DNA of 64,000 nt, from the NCBI RefSeq assembly GCF_003112735.1, contig NZ_BFBR01000001.1, positions 1 to 64,000 on the forward strand, given 5' to 3'. The notes under the pieces were generated by a model. That model was not told the DNA's origin. It made no database searches and saw only the letters and a program-made list of their open reading frames with translations. Origin of the DNA: Candidatus Phycosocius bacilliformis. GTDB lineage: Bacteria; Pseudomonadota; Alphaproteobacteria; Caulobacterales; Aquidulcibacteraceae. A program made the translations under genes and the position numbers. Below, one piece after another: positions 1 to 9,503 of the stretch (position 1 is the first letter of the stretch; each line of letters opens with the position of its first letter).

Positions 1-344
1 GGTTTGAGGCGCTGGACAGGGCCATCACAGGCCAAGTGCGGCCCTTTTACTTTGCCCCCGCCCCTGTGCCCATCGGCCACTGGTTGCGGCGCTTGGACCT
101 GCTGCAGGCCATCGCCACCGACCCCCACGCCAAGGCCAAACGCTTGGCCTACTCCCTCGCCCGCCGCCGTCCCGGCCCCATGCTCGCCCCTGAAGAGCGC
201 CCCCGCATCATGGCCCGACGCGGCCATGAAATCAGCGCCACCTTCGATGCCATGGGTTTTCAGATCACCCAGAAGAGTCGAAACCGACCCCCGCCCTTAC
301 CCCCGCCCCGCCGCTGGCCAGTGCCGATGATCACCTTATTGTAG
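1..344 (+). CDS. C-terminal part of a hypothetical protein (clipped by window edge)
   Basis: An open frame enters from the left edge (first full codon at base 3) and ends with TAG at 342-344. The visible ~113 residues are rich in Arg, Pro and Ala and contain a helical-looking stretch (GHWLRRLDLLQAIATDPHA) and a basic ALARRRPGPMLAP-like segment, then a disordered Pro/Arg tail. I do not recognise the family, and no catalytic motif or membrane segment is visible. An internal ATG at 36 is in frame, but reading continues upstream of it without a stop, so this is most likely the end of a longer gene. The alternative frame from base 4 is Pro/Ser/Ala-rich and looks like a shadow. Confidence 0.5.
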   Translation, partial: FEALDRAITGQVRPFYFAPAPVPIGHWLRRLDLLQAIATDPHAKAKRLAYSLARRRPGPMLAPEERPRIMARRGHEISATFDAMGFQITQKSRNRPPPLPPPRRWPVPMITLL

Positions 345-549
345 CTGTCACCCTGCAGACTTCATGCCGCGGGGTGTCTCGATGCTGGTGAATTGACATG
401 AGCCGATCACCGTCATCAACTGCACCGGAAACCCAAGGCTGCTTGAAATCAAGAGCATGTGTTGCCCGACACCGAAACGCGTAAGCGTTAGGAAGACATA
501 GCGCCCAGAGCCAACTTCCCTTCCCAGTCTGAAACCGATATGAGCGGGC

Positions 550-1170
550 ATGGCCCAGACCTTATCCCTTTTTGCCACCCGGCTCTATCGCGCCCCACTT
601 GGCGGGCGCGATCCCGATCTTTTGCGCCAGGAATTAGCCGATGCTTGCACGATGCTGGAGCAGGAAGACGTTGCCGGCCGGCGCTGGTGCCGCGAGAATG
701 GCTATAAGGGCTATACATCCTACGCTTCCTTGAATGATCTGCCGACACGGGTAAGCGCATTTGGCGACCTGAAGAAGCGACTGGATCGTCACGCAGCTCG
801 CTTTGCGGACGACGTGGGGTTTGATCTGGCCGGTGGCAAGCTGAAACTTGATAGTTTGTGGGTGAACCTATTGCCGCCGGGAGGCATTCATACGGGCCAT
901 ATTCACCCCCATAGTGTGATCTCAGGCACTTATTATGTAACGCTGCCGGATGGGGCATCGGCTCTCAAACTAGAAGATCCGCGCCTTGCGATGATGATGG
1001 CCGCACCGACCCGCCTGCCTGAAGCCGCTCTGGACCTGCAGCCCTTTGTGTTTCTCACCCCGCAAGAAGGCGAGATCATCCTCTGGGAAAGCTGGCTGCG
1101 CCATGAAGTGGTGCTCAATCGAGCCAAGGCCAAGCGTGTCTCAATCAGCTTCAATTATGCGTGGGTATAA
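550..1170 (+). CDS. TIGR02466-type putative 2OG-Fe(II) oxygenase
   Basis: A 206-residue soluble protein of the TIGR02466 / 2OG-FeII_Oxy_5 family, whose members are presumed iron- and 2-oxoglutarate-dependent oxygenases with unknown substrate. Seen: a His-rich strand with H114, H117, H119 and H121 following the LLPPGG turn, a distal W-E-S-W-L-R-H segment with H185, and R196 in the closing RVSISFNYAW strand. These fit the metal-binding and co-substrate positions of a double-stranded beta-helix. Length is normal for the family. It ends a few bases before the arfB start, so the two are probably co-transcribed. No RNA or protein target can be inferred from the sequence. Confidence 0.8.
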   Translation: MAQTLSLFATRLYRAPLGGRDPDLLRQELADACTMLEQEDVAGRRWCRENGYKGYTSYASLNDLPTRVSAFGDLKKRLDRHAARFADDVGFDLAGGKLKLDSLWVNLLPPGGIHTGHIHPHSVISGTYYVTLPDGASALKLEDPRLAMMMAAPTRLPEAALDLQPFVFLTPQEGEIILWESWLRHEVVLNRAKAKRVSISFNYAWV

Positions 1171-1181
1171 AGGGGTTATGC

Positions 1182-1601
1182 ATGGACCGACCGACCCTTT
1201 ATCGCATCGACGAAGCCGAATTGAGTGAGAGTTTCGTGCGCGCGTCCGGCCCCGGCGGGCAAAATGTCAACAAGGTTTCAACTGCGGTCGAGTTGCGCTT
1301 TGATGCGCAGGCAAGCCAAATCTTGCCAGACGATGTGCGCGCCCGACTAATCCGGCTTGCGGGATCGCGGGCGACCAAGGACGGGGTGATTGTGCTGTTG
1401 GCGCAAACCTATCGCACCCAAGAGCGCAATCGGGCTGATGCCCGCGCCCGATTGCAGGCTCTGGTCAATCGGGCCAGCGTCCCGCCACCACCCCCGCGCA
1501 AAAAGACCCGGCCCAGCCGCGCCGCTCAAGAAAAGCGGCTTTCTGCCAAATCCCAACGCGGCGAAGTCAAGAAATTGCGGGGGAGAATTGACCGCGATTA
1601 G
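1182..1601 (+). CDS. arfB: Peptidyl-tRNA hydrolase ArfB (ribosome rescue)
   Basis: A 139-residue protein that hydrolyses peptidyl-tRNA on ribosomes stalled at the 3' end of non-stop mRNA. Seen: the release-factor GGQ loop at residues 25-27 inside SGPGGQNVNKV, the catalytic hallmark, and a strongly basic C-terminal tail (KKTRPSRAAQEKRLSAKSQR...) which in ArfB/YaeJ threads into the empty mRNA channel. The short length without a codon-recognition domain separates it from RF1/RF2. The start is taken at ATG 1182 because an AAGGGG Shine-Dalgarno lies just upstream; an in-frame GTG at 1161 overlaps the previous gene and is less likely. It sits 11 bases after the oxygenase gene. Confidence 0.93.
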   Translation: MDRPTLYRIDEAELSESFVRASGPGGQNVNKVSTAVELRFDAQASQILPDDVRARLIRLAGSRATKDGVIVLLAQTYRTQERNRADARARLQALVNRASVPPPPPRKKTRPSRAAQEKRLSAKSQRGEVKKLRGRIDRD

Positions 1602-1667
1602 TCGGGTCGGGTCTGGCTTGAAACCGGCGGAGTAAAGGCTGCGATCAGCTCCTCCGCACCAACAAAA

Positions 1668-1699
1668 AAGGGCAGGAGCCTTTGCCCCTGCCCTCTTTT
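1668..1699. terminator. Terminator hairpin between arfB and the cold-shock gene
   Basis: Perfect 7-bp stem (gggcagg 1670-1676 with cctgccc 1687-1693), ten-base loop, followed on the plus strand by tcttttg and preceded by a run of A residues, so it can terminate in both directions. It lies between the convergent arfB (+) and cold-shock gene (-). Confidence 0.75.
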
Positions 1700-1719
1700 G
1701 TGACCTGACACAAATGGCT

Positions 1720-1923
1720 TCAGATCACTTGCAATTCAGTCGCCGCAGTCCGGCCACGTTCGGTCTTCAGTTCATAGCTGACTTTTTGGCCATCATTCAG
1801 CCCTGCCAGGCCAGATTGCTCTACAGCACTGATGTGAACGAACACGTCCCCGCCACCAGCGTCCGGCTGAATAAAGCCATAGCCCTTGGTCGCGTTGAAC
1901 CACTTAACAACTCCGGTCGCCAT
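1720..1923 (-). CDS. Cold-shock domain protein (CspA family)
   Basis: A 67-residue single cold-shock domain, the normal length of CspA-type RNA chaperones that bind single-stranded RNA/DNA. Seen: RNP1 (KGYGFI) and RNP2 (VFVHIS) motifs, the opening MATGVVKWFN strand, and the conserved SGLAGLNDGQKVSYEL stretch. The ATG at 1923 is preceded by a GAGAAAGGG ribosome-binding site; upstream in-frame codons add an untypical N-terminus and are not used. It is monocistronic, with its own terminator downstream. Whether it is cold-inducible cannot be told from the sequence. Confidence 0.95.
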   Translation of the reverse strand: MATGVVKWFNATKGYGFIQPDAGGGDVFVHISAVEQSGLAGLNDGQKVSYELKTERGRTAATELQVI

Positions 1924-2129
1924 TGGCTGACCCTTTCTCTCAATGGGATTGTGGCACATTGTGCCTACAACCCAAGTGACCGTGCGTGAACCGGCACGGG
2001 ATACGGCGTCTTGGAAGAATGGAAGCAGGCAAGGCCCCGCTTGCAAAAGCGGGCAAAAAGGACCATGCGACGGCAGAACCAGTTTCGTCGATCAGACTAT
2101 ACTATATCCTAACTGGTGAGCGAAAACAA

Positions 2130-3032
2130 ATGATGGCCCATCCCGCAGCTTCAACTTATGTTGATGACTTGACCCGCCGACAACTCCTTGGAGGTGGTCT
2201 GATTTCGCTTGGTTTTCTGACAAATTGTGCGGGTTCTGAGTCACCGCTTTCCACCCGAAGCGCCCAGGTTCGCATCCTCGATCCAGCCATGGACATGCCC
2301 ACCCTGCGGAGAAAGCGTAGGATTTGGCTCTATTTGCCCGCTGATTATGGCCACTCAACCACCCGCTATCCGGTGATTTACATGCAGGATGGCCAGAATT
2401 TGTTTGATCGGGCGACGTCTTATGCAGGTGAATGGCAGGTCGATGAAACGCTGGACCGGCTCCAAAAAGCCGGAGATTCTGGTGCGATCGTGGTAGGAAT
2501 CGATAATGGCGGGGCTGATCGGACGGCCGAATATCACCCCATTTTGCCATGGCCGGAAGTGCCCGGACAGGCTGATGCCTATCTGGCTTTTTTGACCGAC
2601 CACCTCAAGCCGTTGATCGATCGACGCTTCCGCACCAAGCCGGACGCAACAAATACAGCCATCATGGGGGCGAGTTCTGGCGGCACTTTGGCCCTATATG
2701 GCGGGATTATGCGACCTGATGTGTTTGGCAAAGTGGGTGCATTTTCAACACCACTTTGGCTAAAGCCGAGGCTTGATGATCTGGCACGCCAGCAGAAATG
2801 CCACAGACCTGGGGCAAAAGTCTTTCTAACATGCGGGCGGGATGAGAAAGTCGGCAATGACCCGCCCGGCATGTTTGCCCGCGACGTTCCCGCCATGATC
2901 AAAGCCTTGAGCGAAATCGGCTATGACCCGCGAAAGGATATCATGTCGCGCATCGTTGAGGATGGCACACATGGCGAAGCCTTCTGGGCGCGAGAGTTTG
3001 TGATCGCCTACCAATTTCTCATGGCAGGCTAA
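2130..3032 (+). CDS. Exported esterase, alpha/beta-hydrolase (esterase D / PF00756 type)
   Basis: About 300 residues. The N-terminus has a twin-arginine-like TRRQLLGGGLISLGF segment followed by a Cys (FLTNC), suggesting Tat export and possibly lipid anchoring; Asn before the Cys is not an ideal lipobox. The body matches putative esterases of the enterochelin-esterase/esterase-D group: YPVIYMQDGQNLFD near the oxyanion region, the nucleophile elbow GASSG (S182), an Asp in CGRDEKVG and a late His in DGTHGEAFW, forming a plausible catalytic triad. Start chosen at ATG 2130 (a second ATG follows at 2133) with a GGTGAG site upstream. The substrate is unknown; siderophore or acyl ester hydrolysis is inference only. 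Confidence 0.82.
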   Translation: MMAHPAASTYVDDLTRRQLLGGGLISLGFLTNCAGSESPLSTRSAQVRILDPAMDMPTLRRKRRIWLYLPADYGHSTTRYPVIYMQDGQNLFDRATSYAGEWQVDETLDRLQKAGDSGAIVVGIDNGGADRTAEYHPILPWPEVPGQADAYLAFLTDHLKPLIDRRFRTKPDATNTAIMGASSGGTLALYGGIMRPDVFGKVGAFSTPLWLKPRLDDLARQQKCHRPGAKVFLTCGRDEKVGNDPPGMFARDVPAMIKALSEIGYDPRKDIMSRIVEDGTHGEAFWAREFVIAYQFLMAG

Positions 3033-3039
3033 AGTCACA

Positions 3040-3969
3040 TCACCCCGGCCGACCTGGATGCGTGCCGGGCACATGGTCACGCAAGTCAAAGCTGGGCACC
3101 AAGCGATGCTCATGGGCTTTCTGAAGTCCAGCGGCCTTAAAGGCGCGGGCAAGGGCAAATTTGCCAAGCGCGCGCGGATCAAGCCCGGATTGGATCTCAG
3201 GCTCCATTTGAAAGCGCCGCCGCAAGACGCCATTGGCGTAGATGACATTGGCCCGAAGAAGGGCTGCGGGCGTCATGAATTCGACCGACAAGGACACATT
3301 CACCATCGGCCCATTGACGATCCGATGAGGTGCATTTTGCGGCCACGTCACCATCATTCCCGGCTCAAGCGTGATCTCTTGAGCCTCCTTGTCCCACGCC
3401 GGGTCAAATGGGATTTGCTCATCTGTTTCGCGCAGCACAACAGCTTCAATCTGCTCTGGGCGCGCAAATGGGGCTTTAGGGGGATAGACACGGACATGCT
3501 TGGTTCCACGGATCTGCCAGAGGCTGACCAAGGGAGAATCCAAATGATAAAAAACTTGCGCATTGGGGGAGGAAATCAGCACGCCCAAATCACGCTTCAT
3601 CGTCTTCAGGCCACTGACATGGGCTTCCTTGTCGGCAAAAATCGCCTCGCATAACCCATCATAGGCTGGCAGATGCTGGTTGACTGCACGGAGATTGAGC
3701 CAAATCCGTCCAGCCTCGACCGCAGCCAGCAAGTCCTTGCCACCCATGTCACCTGCTTGGCCCACCTGCCAAGACTGCCAATCCACAGGATCATGTCCCA
3801 TGGTAAAGACACCCAGTTTCTCACGCGGATAGGTGTCGAGAAGGTCGATCAGCCCCTGGTCTGAGAACATCTGCCGTTGATGCAAGTTATGAGGAAGCAC
3901 AAGTGTTTCGCGGCCAAATCGGTCGCCAACATCCTTTGGCCAAGTAACGATGGGATCAGCTGTGGTCAT
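3040..3969 (-). CDS. Cupin/JmjC-like iron oxygenase fold protein
   Basis: A 309-residue protein with a JmjC/cupin_8-like core. Seen: the metal triad pattern H-L-D (H142, D144) in QVFYHLDSP and a distal His (H215) in WPQNAPHRIVN, plus the strand LWQIRGTKHVRVYPP that typifies this fold. Such proteins use Fe(II) and 2-oxoglutarate to hydroxylate proteins or small molecules; the target is unknown here. The ATG at 3969 lies 14 bases inside the end of the upstream acetyltransferase gene, suggesting translational coupling. A longer TTG-started form is possible but would overlap more. The pairing with a FemAB-like transferase suggests a shared surface or cell-envelope modification role (inference). 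Confidence 0.75.
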   Translation of the reverse strand: MTTADPIVTWPKDVGDRFGRETLVLPHNLHQRQMFSDQGLIDLLDTYPREKLGVFTMGHDPVDWQSWQVGQAGDMGGKDLLAAVEAGRIWLNLRAVNQHLPAYDGLCEAIFADKEAHVSGLKTMKRDLGVLISSPNAQVFYHLDSPLVSLWQIRGTKHVRVYPPKAPFARPEQIEAVVLRETDEQIPFDPAWDKEAQEITLEPGMMVTWPQNAPHRIVNGPMVNVSLSVEFMTPAALLRANVIYANGVLRRRFQMEPEIQSGLDPRALGKFALARAFKAAGLQKAHEHRLVPSFDLRDHVPGTHPGRPG

Positions 3970-5098
3970 CAGTTTCTGCTCTGTGAACGTCTTTTTCGTG
4001 CGCGCGCGATGCAAGACGGCGCGGGGCAGTCAACACCGCCTGTGTCATCGCATGCAAGCGCCCTGCCAATGTTGGCTCTAAACCGGCAATTAAGTCCAGT
4101 CGTTGGCTCACGAGTTTGGAAAAACCTGCAGGTGCGTGGGAGGCCGCGCGAGCTTGGGCTCCCACTTCTCCGGCAAAAACGGTAATGGGATGGCGCGCGA
4201 ATTGGGACTTGTAATGGCTGTGACCTTGGGCAAGATCAATGGTTTCAAGCCCAATTGCATCGCTGTTGCGCAGCATCTGACCGAGAAAGACAATGCCCGG
4301 GGAATAGGCGTGAACCTTTGGGCAGGTCGAGGCGATCCAAGGGTGAAACCAGGAGCCCTGGCGAACACCAAATTGGCCCGCCACCAGATAATCACCGGCA
4401 AACATGGTGATGAGGCAGCCGCCAAAGTCTCGGCTCGGTTGATTGATCAAGTCCTGCATCATGCCCCGCACCCATGCAGGACGCAGGACATTGGTCATGC
4501 CGCTGTCATGATATTGATTAACCTTCAGCTTGAGAATCTGGTCAAGATTGGCCGGGTCGCGATCCTCCAACACGAGGCGAACCGGGCCGAGTTCGCGGTT
4601 CAACTTATTGGCGAGGCGGCGCAGATTCTTCGCCCATTTTGGATTGGCCTGCCGCAAGCGCTCCATGGTCGCTTCACCACCTCCCGCAAGGTGGATGCGA
4701 AAACCTAAAGCGGGGGTCAAGACATTGGGCTCAATCAATCCGGTCGGATCCATGAGACCAGTCACCCGAAGGCGATTTATGCCAGCCCCTTGCAGAAAAG
4801 TCTCAACATTAAGACGATAAGACGGGTGGCAAACGATGGCCTGGTAATCCCCAAATGGCCAACCGACTGGGCGGCACAAATCGCCTCGGCCTGCACGGTG
4901 ATAGGCCAGAAAAGCCACATCAGCCCCAGCCTCCGAGGCGATCGCGATAGTAACATCGCCGCGGTGGCGGTGCACAAGCTGTGCGAAATACGGCCCAACC
5001 AGCGGGCTACCATACGCCTTGGTCTCCGCCTGCAAACCAACCCAGCACGCAATCTGCTCATGCGTGAGCGACTCGGCAGAAATAGTAGTGACTTTCAC
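3956..5098 (-). CDS. GNAT/FemAB-like acyltransferase
   Basis: A 380-residue protein resembling the FemAB / CelD-BcsL (BioF2-like) branch of GNAT acyltransferases. Seen: a central NPKWAKNLRRLANKLNRELG segment, the F-G-G-C-L-I-T-M-F-A-G-D-Y-L-V-A-G-Q-F strand pattern that forms the acyl-CoA fold, and a DLAQGHSHYKSQFA motif near the end, where FemAB-type proteins have a conserved G..YK.. segment. Start GTG 5098 is supported by a GGAGGT site five bases upstream; an extended upstream frame lacks one. It overlaps the cupin gene by 14 bases. Function is probably transfer of an amino acid or acyl group in envelope or polysaccharide synthesis; the substrate is not visible. Confidence 0.75.
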   Translation of the reverse strand: MKVTTISAESLTHEQIACWVGLQAETKAYGSPLVGPYFAQLVHRHRGDVTIAIASEAGADVAFLAYHRAGRGDLCRPVGWPFGDYQAIVCHPSYRLNVETFLQGAGINRLRVTGLMDPTGLIEPNVLTPALGFRIHLAGGGEATMERLRQANPKWAKNLRRLANKLNRELGPVRLVLEDRDPANLDQILKLKVNQYHDSGMTNVLRPAWVRGMMQDLINQPSRDFGGCLITMFAGDYLVAGQFGVRQGSWFHPWIASTCPKVHAYSPGIVFLGQMLRNSDAIGLETIDLAQGHSHYKSQFARHPITVFAGEVGAQARAASHAPAGFSKLVSQRLDLIAGLEPTLAGRLHAMTQAVLTAPRRLASRAHEKDVHRAETDDHS

Positions 5099-5427
5099 GG
5101 CACCTCCGTCATGCAGCCGAGCGATCAGACAATTTACCCGAAGGTTATAGCACCTGGCCACAAGGATTGCATTGATGGGGCTGCTGATGATCTGGCCTGG
5201 AGAGAGGGGGGGGGTGCAACGGAGGGGTAACCAGAACCACGTGCAGCGTATAGCCTTGCCGCTCGCCAAATCATGTGTGCGGTATTGTAGAGACTGACAA
5301 AACCAAACGATGTCATCGCCGCCGAAGCGAAGCGGAGATCGGGGACCTTATTGCGGGCGGGCGTTATGAGATCCCGGATCGGCTGACGCCATCTGCCATC
5401 TCAACAAAGCACCCGCGCGACCTGGCT
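5099..5427. other. Intergenic region with a decayed REP-like unit
   Basis: 329 bases between the divergent-end of the acetyltransferase gene and the 3' end of rpoD. It should hold the acetyltransferase promoter and the end of rpoD transcription. The only structure I see is a decayed REP-type unit at 5312-5396, listed separately, and a short G-run near 5210. Confidence 0.4.
5312..5396 (-). repeat. Decayed copy of the REP/BIME-like double-hairpin repeat
   Basis: Reads gtcatcgccgccgaagcg..., then a ggggacct box, an altered spacer and atcccggatcggctgacgcc. It matches in order and orientation the single unit at 26088-26178 and is inverted relative to the tandem array at 23754-24090. The terminal ggatgac is lost and the spacer has diverged, so this looks like an ageing copy. 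Confidence 0.6.
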
Positions 5428-7389
5428 TTAATTGTCCAAGAAGCTGCGCAGTTTGCGTGACCGTGACGGGTGCTTCAGTTTGCGCAATGCCTTGGCTTCG
5501 ATTTGGCGGATGCGTTCGCGCGTCACACTAAATTGCTGACCGACTTCTTCCAGCGTGTGATCGGTGTTCATGCCAATGCCAAAGCGCATGCGCAGAACGC
5601 GCTCTTCACGCGGGGTTAGGCTGGCCAGCACCCGTGTGGTGGTTTCGCGCAGATTGGACTGAATGGCCGCTTCGACCGGCAAGATCGCATTCTTGTCCTC
5701 GATGAAGTCACCCAGATGGCTGTCTTCCTCGTCCCCGATCGGGGTTTCAAGGCTGATCGGCTCTTTGGCGATTTTCATCACCTTTCGGACTTTTTCCAGC
5801 GGCAGACCGAGCTTTTCGGCCAATTCCTCTGGCGTCGGCTCGCGGCCAATCTCGTGCAACATTTGCCGTGACGTGCGCACCAGCTTGTTGATGGTTTCGA
5901 TCATATGCACCGGGATGCGGATGGTGCGGGCTTGATCGGCAATCGAGCGGGTGATGGCTTGGCGAATCCACCATGTCGCATAGGTGGAAAACTTGTATCC
6001 GCGGCGATATTCAAACTTATCGACCGCCTTCATCAGACCAATATTGCCTTCCTGAATGAGGTCGAGGAATTGCAAGCCGCGATTGGTGTATTTCTTGGCG
6101 ATTGAAATCACCAGCCGCAGATTGGCTTCCACCATTTCCTTCTTGGCCTGACGAGCTTCGCGCTCACCTTTTTGCACGGTTTGCACAATGCGGCGGAACT
6201 CGTCGATTGGCACCCCGGTTTCTTGGGCCAAGGTGAAGATTTCTTGGCGAATTTCATCGACCTTGTCGCGTTGCTCGATGGCAAAGCGGGTCCAGGATTT
6301 GGACTTGTCTTTGACACCGTCCAGCCAAGCAGGATCCATCTCATGGCCCTGATAGGCTTTGGCAAAGTCTGGCCGCGCAATCCCGCAGGTCTCGGCCAAA
6401 CGCATCAGCTTGCCTTCCAGGCCGATGGAGCGTTTGTTGATCGTATAGAGCTGTTCAACCAATGCTTCGATCCGCGCATTGTTGAGTTTCAGGCTCTTCA
6501 ACTCATCAATAATGCTGTTCTGCAGCGCATCCATCGCTGCCAGATCATCTTCGGTGATGGTTTCACCGCGAATACGGGCTTCCAGCGAACGATCCTTCAG
6601 CGCGCGGAAGGCATCGAAATGGGCGGCAACTGTATCAAGGATACCCATGATGCCATCGCGCAATTCGCCTTCCATGGCCGACATGGACAAGGCGGCACCT
6701 TCGTCCTCCTCGGCCTCAGCGCGCGCAGCGCGGGCTGCACGCCCGCCATCTTCATCATCTTCATCATCAGAATTGGAGAGGACCTCTTCTTCTTCCTCTT
6801 CCTCCTCTTCCACCACAGGGGGCGCATTTTCAGCCCCGTAAGTGGCTTCAAGATCGATGATTTCGCGCAACAGCACACGGCCGGTCTGCAATTCGTCGCG
6901 CCAAACCATAATGGCTTCAAAGGTCAGCGGGCTTTCGCACAGGCCGCGGATCATCGCGTCGCGACCGGCTTCGATCCGCTTGGCAATGGCGATTTCGCCT
7001 TCGCGCGAGAGCAATTCCACCGCACCCATTTCGCGCAAATACATGCGCACAGGGTCATCGGTCCGGTCTTGGCCTTCCTTGGTATTGCCAGTTTGGACCA
7101 CGACAGCGGCATTGGCAGAAGAAACCGTGGCAACCTCGCCACCTTCTTCCTGCGCATCCTCTTCAGCCTCAATCAGATTGACGCCCATTTCACTTAATTG
7201 GGCCATCACATCTTCGATCTGCTCGGAGGTGAAATCCTCGGACGGCAAAATCTTGTTGAGTTCATCGACCGTGACCCAGCCACGTGCCTTGCCAGCCTTG
7301 ATGAATTTCTTCACCGCTGCATTGTTCAAGTCCAGAAGGGGCGCATCGGGAGCTTCTGCGGATTGCGCTTCTTCAACTTTTTCTACCAT
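5428..7389 (-). CDS. rpoD: RNA polymerase primary sigma factor RpoD
   Basis: A 653-residue housekeeping sigma-70. Seen in order: region 1.1 near residues 15-80; an acidic, low-complexity stretch (a run of nine Glu, then [10 protein letters not shown]) near 195-225 in the non-conserved region; region 2 with [12 protein letters not shown] and [18 protein letters not shown] for -10 recognition and melting; region 3; and region 4 with the helix-turn-helix [20 protein letters not shown] for -35 binding, ending RKLRSFLDN as is usual in alphaproteobacteria. Length is normal for the class. It lies 215 bases after dnaG in the same orientation, the conserved macromolecular-synthesis arrangement, with room for its own promoter. 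Confidence 0.98.
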   Translation of the reverse strand: MVEKVEEAQSAEAPDAPLLDLNNAAVKKFIKAGKARGWVTVDELNKILPSEDFTSEQIEDVMAQLSEMGVNLIEAEEDAQEEGGEVATVSSANAAVVVQTGNTKEGQDRTDDPVRMYLREMGAVELLSREGEIAIAKRIEAGRDAMIRGLCESPLTFEAIMVWRDELQTGRVLLREIIDLEATYGAENAPPVVEEEEEEEEEVLSNSDDEDDEDGGRAARAARAEAEEDEGAALSMSAMEGELRDGIMGILDTVAAHFDAFRALKDRSLEARIRGETITEDDLAAMDALQNSIIDELKSLKLNNARIEALVEQLYTINKRSIGLEGKLMRLAETCGIARPDFAKAYQGHEMDPAWLDGVKDKSKSWTRFAIEQRDKVDEIRQEIFTLAQETGVPIDEFRRIVQTVQKGEREARQAKKEMVEANLRLVISIAKKYTNRGLQFLDLIQEGNIGLMKAVDKFEYRRGYKFSTYATWWIRQAITRSIADQARTIRIPVHMIETINKLVRTSRQMLHEIGREPTPEELAEKLGLPLEKVRKVMKIAKEPISLETPIGDEEDSHLGDFIEDKNAILPVEAAIQSNLRETTTRVLASLTPREERVLRMRFGIGMNTDHTLEEVGQQFSVTRERIRQIEAKALRKLKHPSRSRKLRSFLDN

Positions 7390-7451
7390 GAACGTGCCGC
7401 CTCTTGGATCTGCCCTGTCGTCACAGGACGCACCTGGTTGCCATAATTTGT

Positions 7452-7475
7452 CAGCCTGACCGGTGAGTCAGGCTG
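7452..7475 (-). promoter_or_regulatory. Hairpin in the dnaG-rpoD spacer
   Basis: A perfect 9-bp stem (cagcctgac 7452-7460 with gtcaggctg 7467-7475) and six-base loop about 60 bases before the rpoD start. No T-run follows it on the minus strand, so it is more likely an rpoD leader structure or dnaG mRNA end than a terminator. Function is inferred only from position. Confidence 0.35.
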
Positions 7476-7604
7476 GCAAAAACCCGAATGTTGTGGCCCC
7501 TATAGCCGAACTTCGCGCGAAGGTCAGCCATAGACACCGTTCTGTTAACCGTCTGTGTAGACGGCCTTACACCTCAAAGCCGGGCAATGCCCAGACCTAA
7601 ACCC

Positions 7605-9503
7605 TTAATCCTCGGCAGGCAGTGACAAGATATTTCTGCCACCTTCTACCGGCTCAGCGCCACCAACCTCTTCAGCCCGCAGCGCGCGCCGCTCTCCCAC
7701 CAACCGCTTCAGCCGCTCGAAAGCCGCTTCATCACCACTACCAGCCGCCGACACAGCCTCGGCTGCATCTGATGCCAGCGCACGTTCGGCCTCCATGCGC
7801 TGCAAAGCTGTCAACCAGCCTCGCCGCAACACATCCGCACCGATCCCGGGGCGGGCGTGGGGATTGACCGGCGACCGCCGCACCTCATCGAGCAGGCCGA
7901 CCGCTTCGCTTTGACCTAATCCTGTCAGATGGAGACGCAAGGCGTCAAAATCAATAGCTGTTCCGGCATGATGCAGGTCTAAAAGACCGTGACGTACCGT
8001 ATCAAGGCCTGAATGATCCAACACAAGCCGCCCAAACACTTCCTCATGACCATCAAGCAAATAAGGTGCACGCAAAGGGGCAGTTACAAGATCAATCAGC
8101 GCCCGCTTGGGTCGCGCAGTTGCGGACTTCACCTTCAAACGTAATTCAGCCGTTGCGCTGCCCATAATCGCCGGCTCGCCGCCACGTCCCTTGCCGCGAG
8201 GTACAAAAGCCGGACGAGGTTCTGCGGCGAACAAGGCATCCAATTGTTGACGCACATCTTCATTCAATTCGCGTTGCAAGTCAGGGTCGGTCACTTGCCC
8301 CGTCAGACGCCGCAGACGCTTGCGCAAGCTTGCGCGAGCCTCAGCCGTGACCAGAGGCTCGCGCTCTTGTTCGCGCTGAAACAGGAAGCGTCCCAGTGGC
8401 AAGGCTGCTTCCAGCACGTCTTCCAAAGCCCCTGCCCCCTTGGCCTTGATCAGATCATCGGGGTCCTGGCCTTCTGGCAGAAAGCCAAAAGCCAAGGTCC
8501 GATCCGCCGATACCAGTGGCAAGGCCCGATCCAGCGCGCGCTCGGCGGCCTTCAGGCCAGCCTTATCACCATCAAAGCACAGGACTGGCCGCTTGGAGGC
8601 TTTCCAAATCAGGCCCAGCTGATCTTCGGTCAAAGCGGTTCCCAAGGGTGCCACGGCAGCAAAGCCCACTTTTTCCAATGCGATCACATCCATATAGCCT
8701 TCAGCCACCACAATGGGCTTGTCCTTGGCCACCGCGCGCGCCTGGGCATAACGATACAGATTGCGGCTCTTGTTGAAGACAGGCGAATCCGGGCCATTCA
8801 AATATTTGGGCTGACCATCAGGATCGAGTGTCCGCGCCCCGAACGATACTGGCCGATCCCGCGTATCACCGATGGTGAACATCACCCGACCCCGGAAAAA
8901 GTCGAACGGTGCTCCACCATCATCGGGCTGTTTGAGCAGTCCTGCTTCCACTAAATCAGCTATCTGATGGCCGCCTTGGGTCAAGCGGTCCTTCAACCAG
9001 GTGCGGCTGTTGGGGGCGTAGCCAAGGCCAAACCGATCCCAGTCAGCTTCGTTGAGACCACGCTGCGTCAAATATGCCCGCGCCTTGGCCCCGTCTGGAC
9101 TGCGCAAGGCTTGCGCAAAAGCAGATTGGGCGGCAGCCAGAGCCTCTACCAGCCGCTTAGCTTGATCATCTCGACCGACACTTTGGGGGTCACGTGCGGG
9201 TAGCGGCATGCCCAAATCGCGGGCTAAACGCTCAACAGCCTCTGGAAATGGGATGTTTTCGGTTGCCATCACAAAGTCGATGGCATTGCCGTGCTGGCCG
9301 CATCCAAAGCAATGATAAGCCCCTTTGGACTCCACAGCATGAAAGCTGGGCGTGCCTTCATTGTGGAATGGGCAGCAGGCCCACATATCACCACGCGCCA
9401 CATTCGACTTACGCTTGTCCCAGCTGACCTTGCGGCCCACCACGTCGAGGATGGAGGCGCGCGTCAGCACGTCATCGATGAATGATCGGTCAAAGCGGGA
9501 CAT
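7605..9503 (-). CDS. dnaG: DNA primase DnaG
   Basis: A 632-residue primase that makes RNA primers at the replication fork. Seen: the N-terminal CHC2 zinc finger (CPFHNEGTPSFH ... YHCFGCGQHGNAIDF), the catalytic-core basic region, the TOPRIM acid motif VVAEGYMDVIAL and the metal-binding FDGDKAG segment, followed by a C-terminal helicase-binding part. The length is close to that of other DnaG proteins. ATG 9503 is taken as start; a TTG four codons earlier is in frame. Upstream lies a divergent DUF2147 gene. The rpoD gene follows downstream. Confidence 0.97.
   Translation of the reverse strand: MSRFDRSFIDDVLTRASILDVVGRKVSWDKRKSNVARGDMWACCPFHNEGTPSFHAVESKGAYHCFGCGQHGNAIDFVMATENIPFPEAVERLARDLGMPLPARDPQSVGRDDQAKRLVEALAAAQSAFAQALRSPDGAKARAYLTQRGLNEADWDRFGLGYAPNSRTWLKDRLTQGGHQIADLVEAGLLKQPDDGGAPFDFFRGRVMFTIGDTRDRPVSFGARTLDPDGQPKYLNGPDSPVFNKSRNLYRYAQARAVAKDKPIVVAEGYMDVIALEKVGFAAVAPLGTALTEDQLGLIWKASKRPVLCFDGDKAGLKAAERALDRALPLVSADRTLAFGFLPEGQDPDDLIKAKGAGALEDVLEAALPLGRFLFQREQEREPLVTAEARASLRKRLRRLTGQVTDPDLQRELNEDVRQQLDALFAAEPRPAFVPRGKGRGGEPAIMGSATAELRLKVKSATARPKRALIDLVTAPLRAPYLLDGHEEVFGRLVLDHSGLDTVRHGLLDLHHAGTAIDFDALRLHLTGLGQSEAVGLLDEVRRSPVNPHARPGIGADVLRRGWLTALQRMEAERALASDAAEAVSAAGSGDEAAFERLKRLVGERRALRAEEVGGAEPVEGGRNILSLPAED

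Noticed and set aside
1161-1181. GTG start for arfB
   Set aside because: It overlaps the preceding gene and lies upstream of the good AAGGGG site; ATG 1182 fits the family start.
6172-7197. Long plus-strand open frame opposite rpoD (341 codons)
   Set aside because: It runs antisense to a well-conserved rpoD with GC-rich codon bias, which commonly leaves long antisense frames; no start signal or family match.
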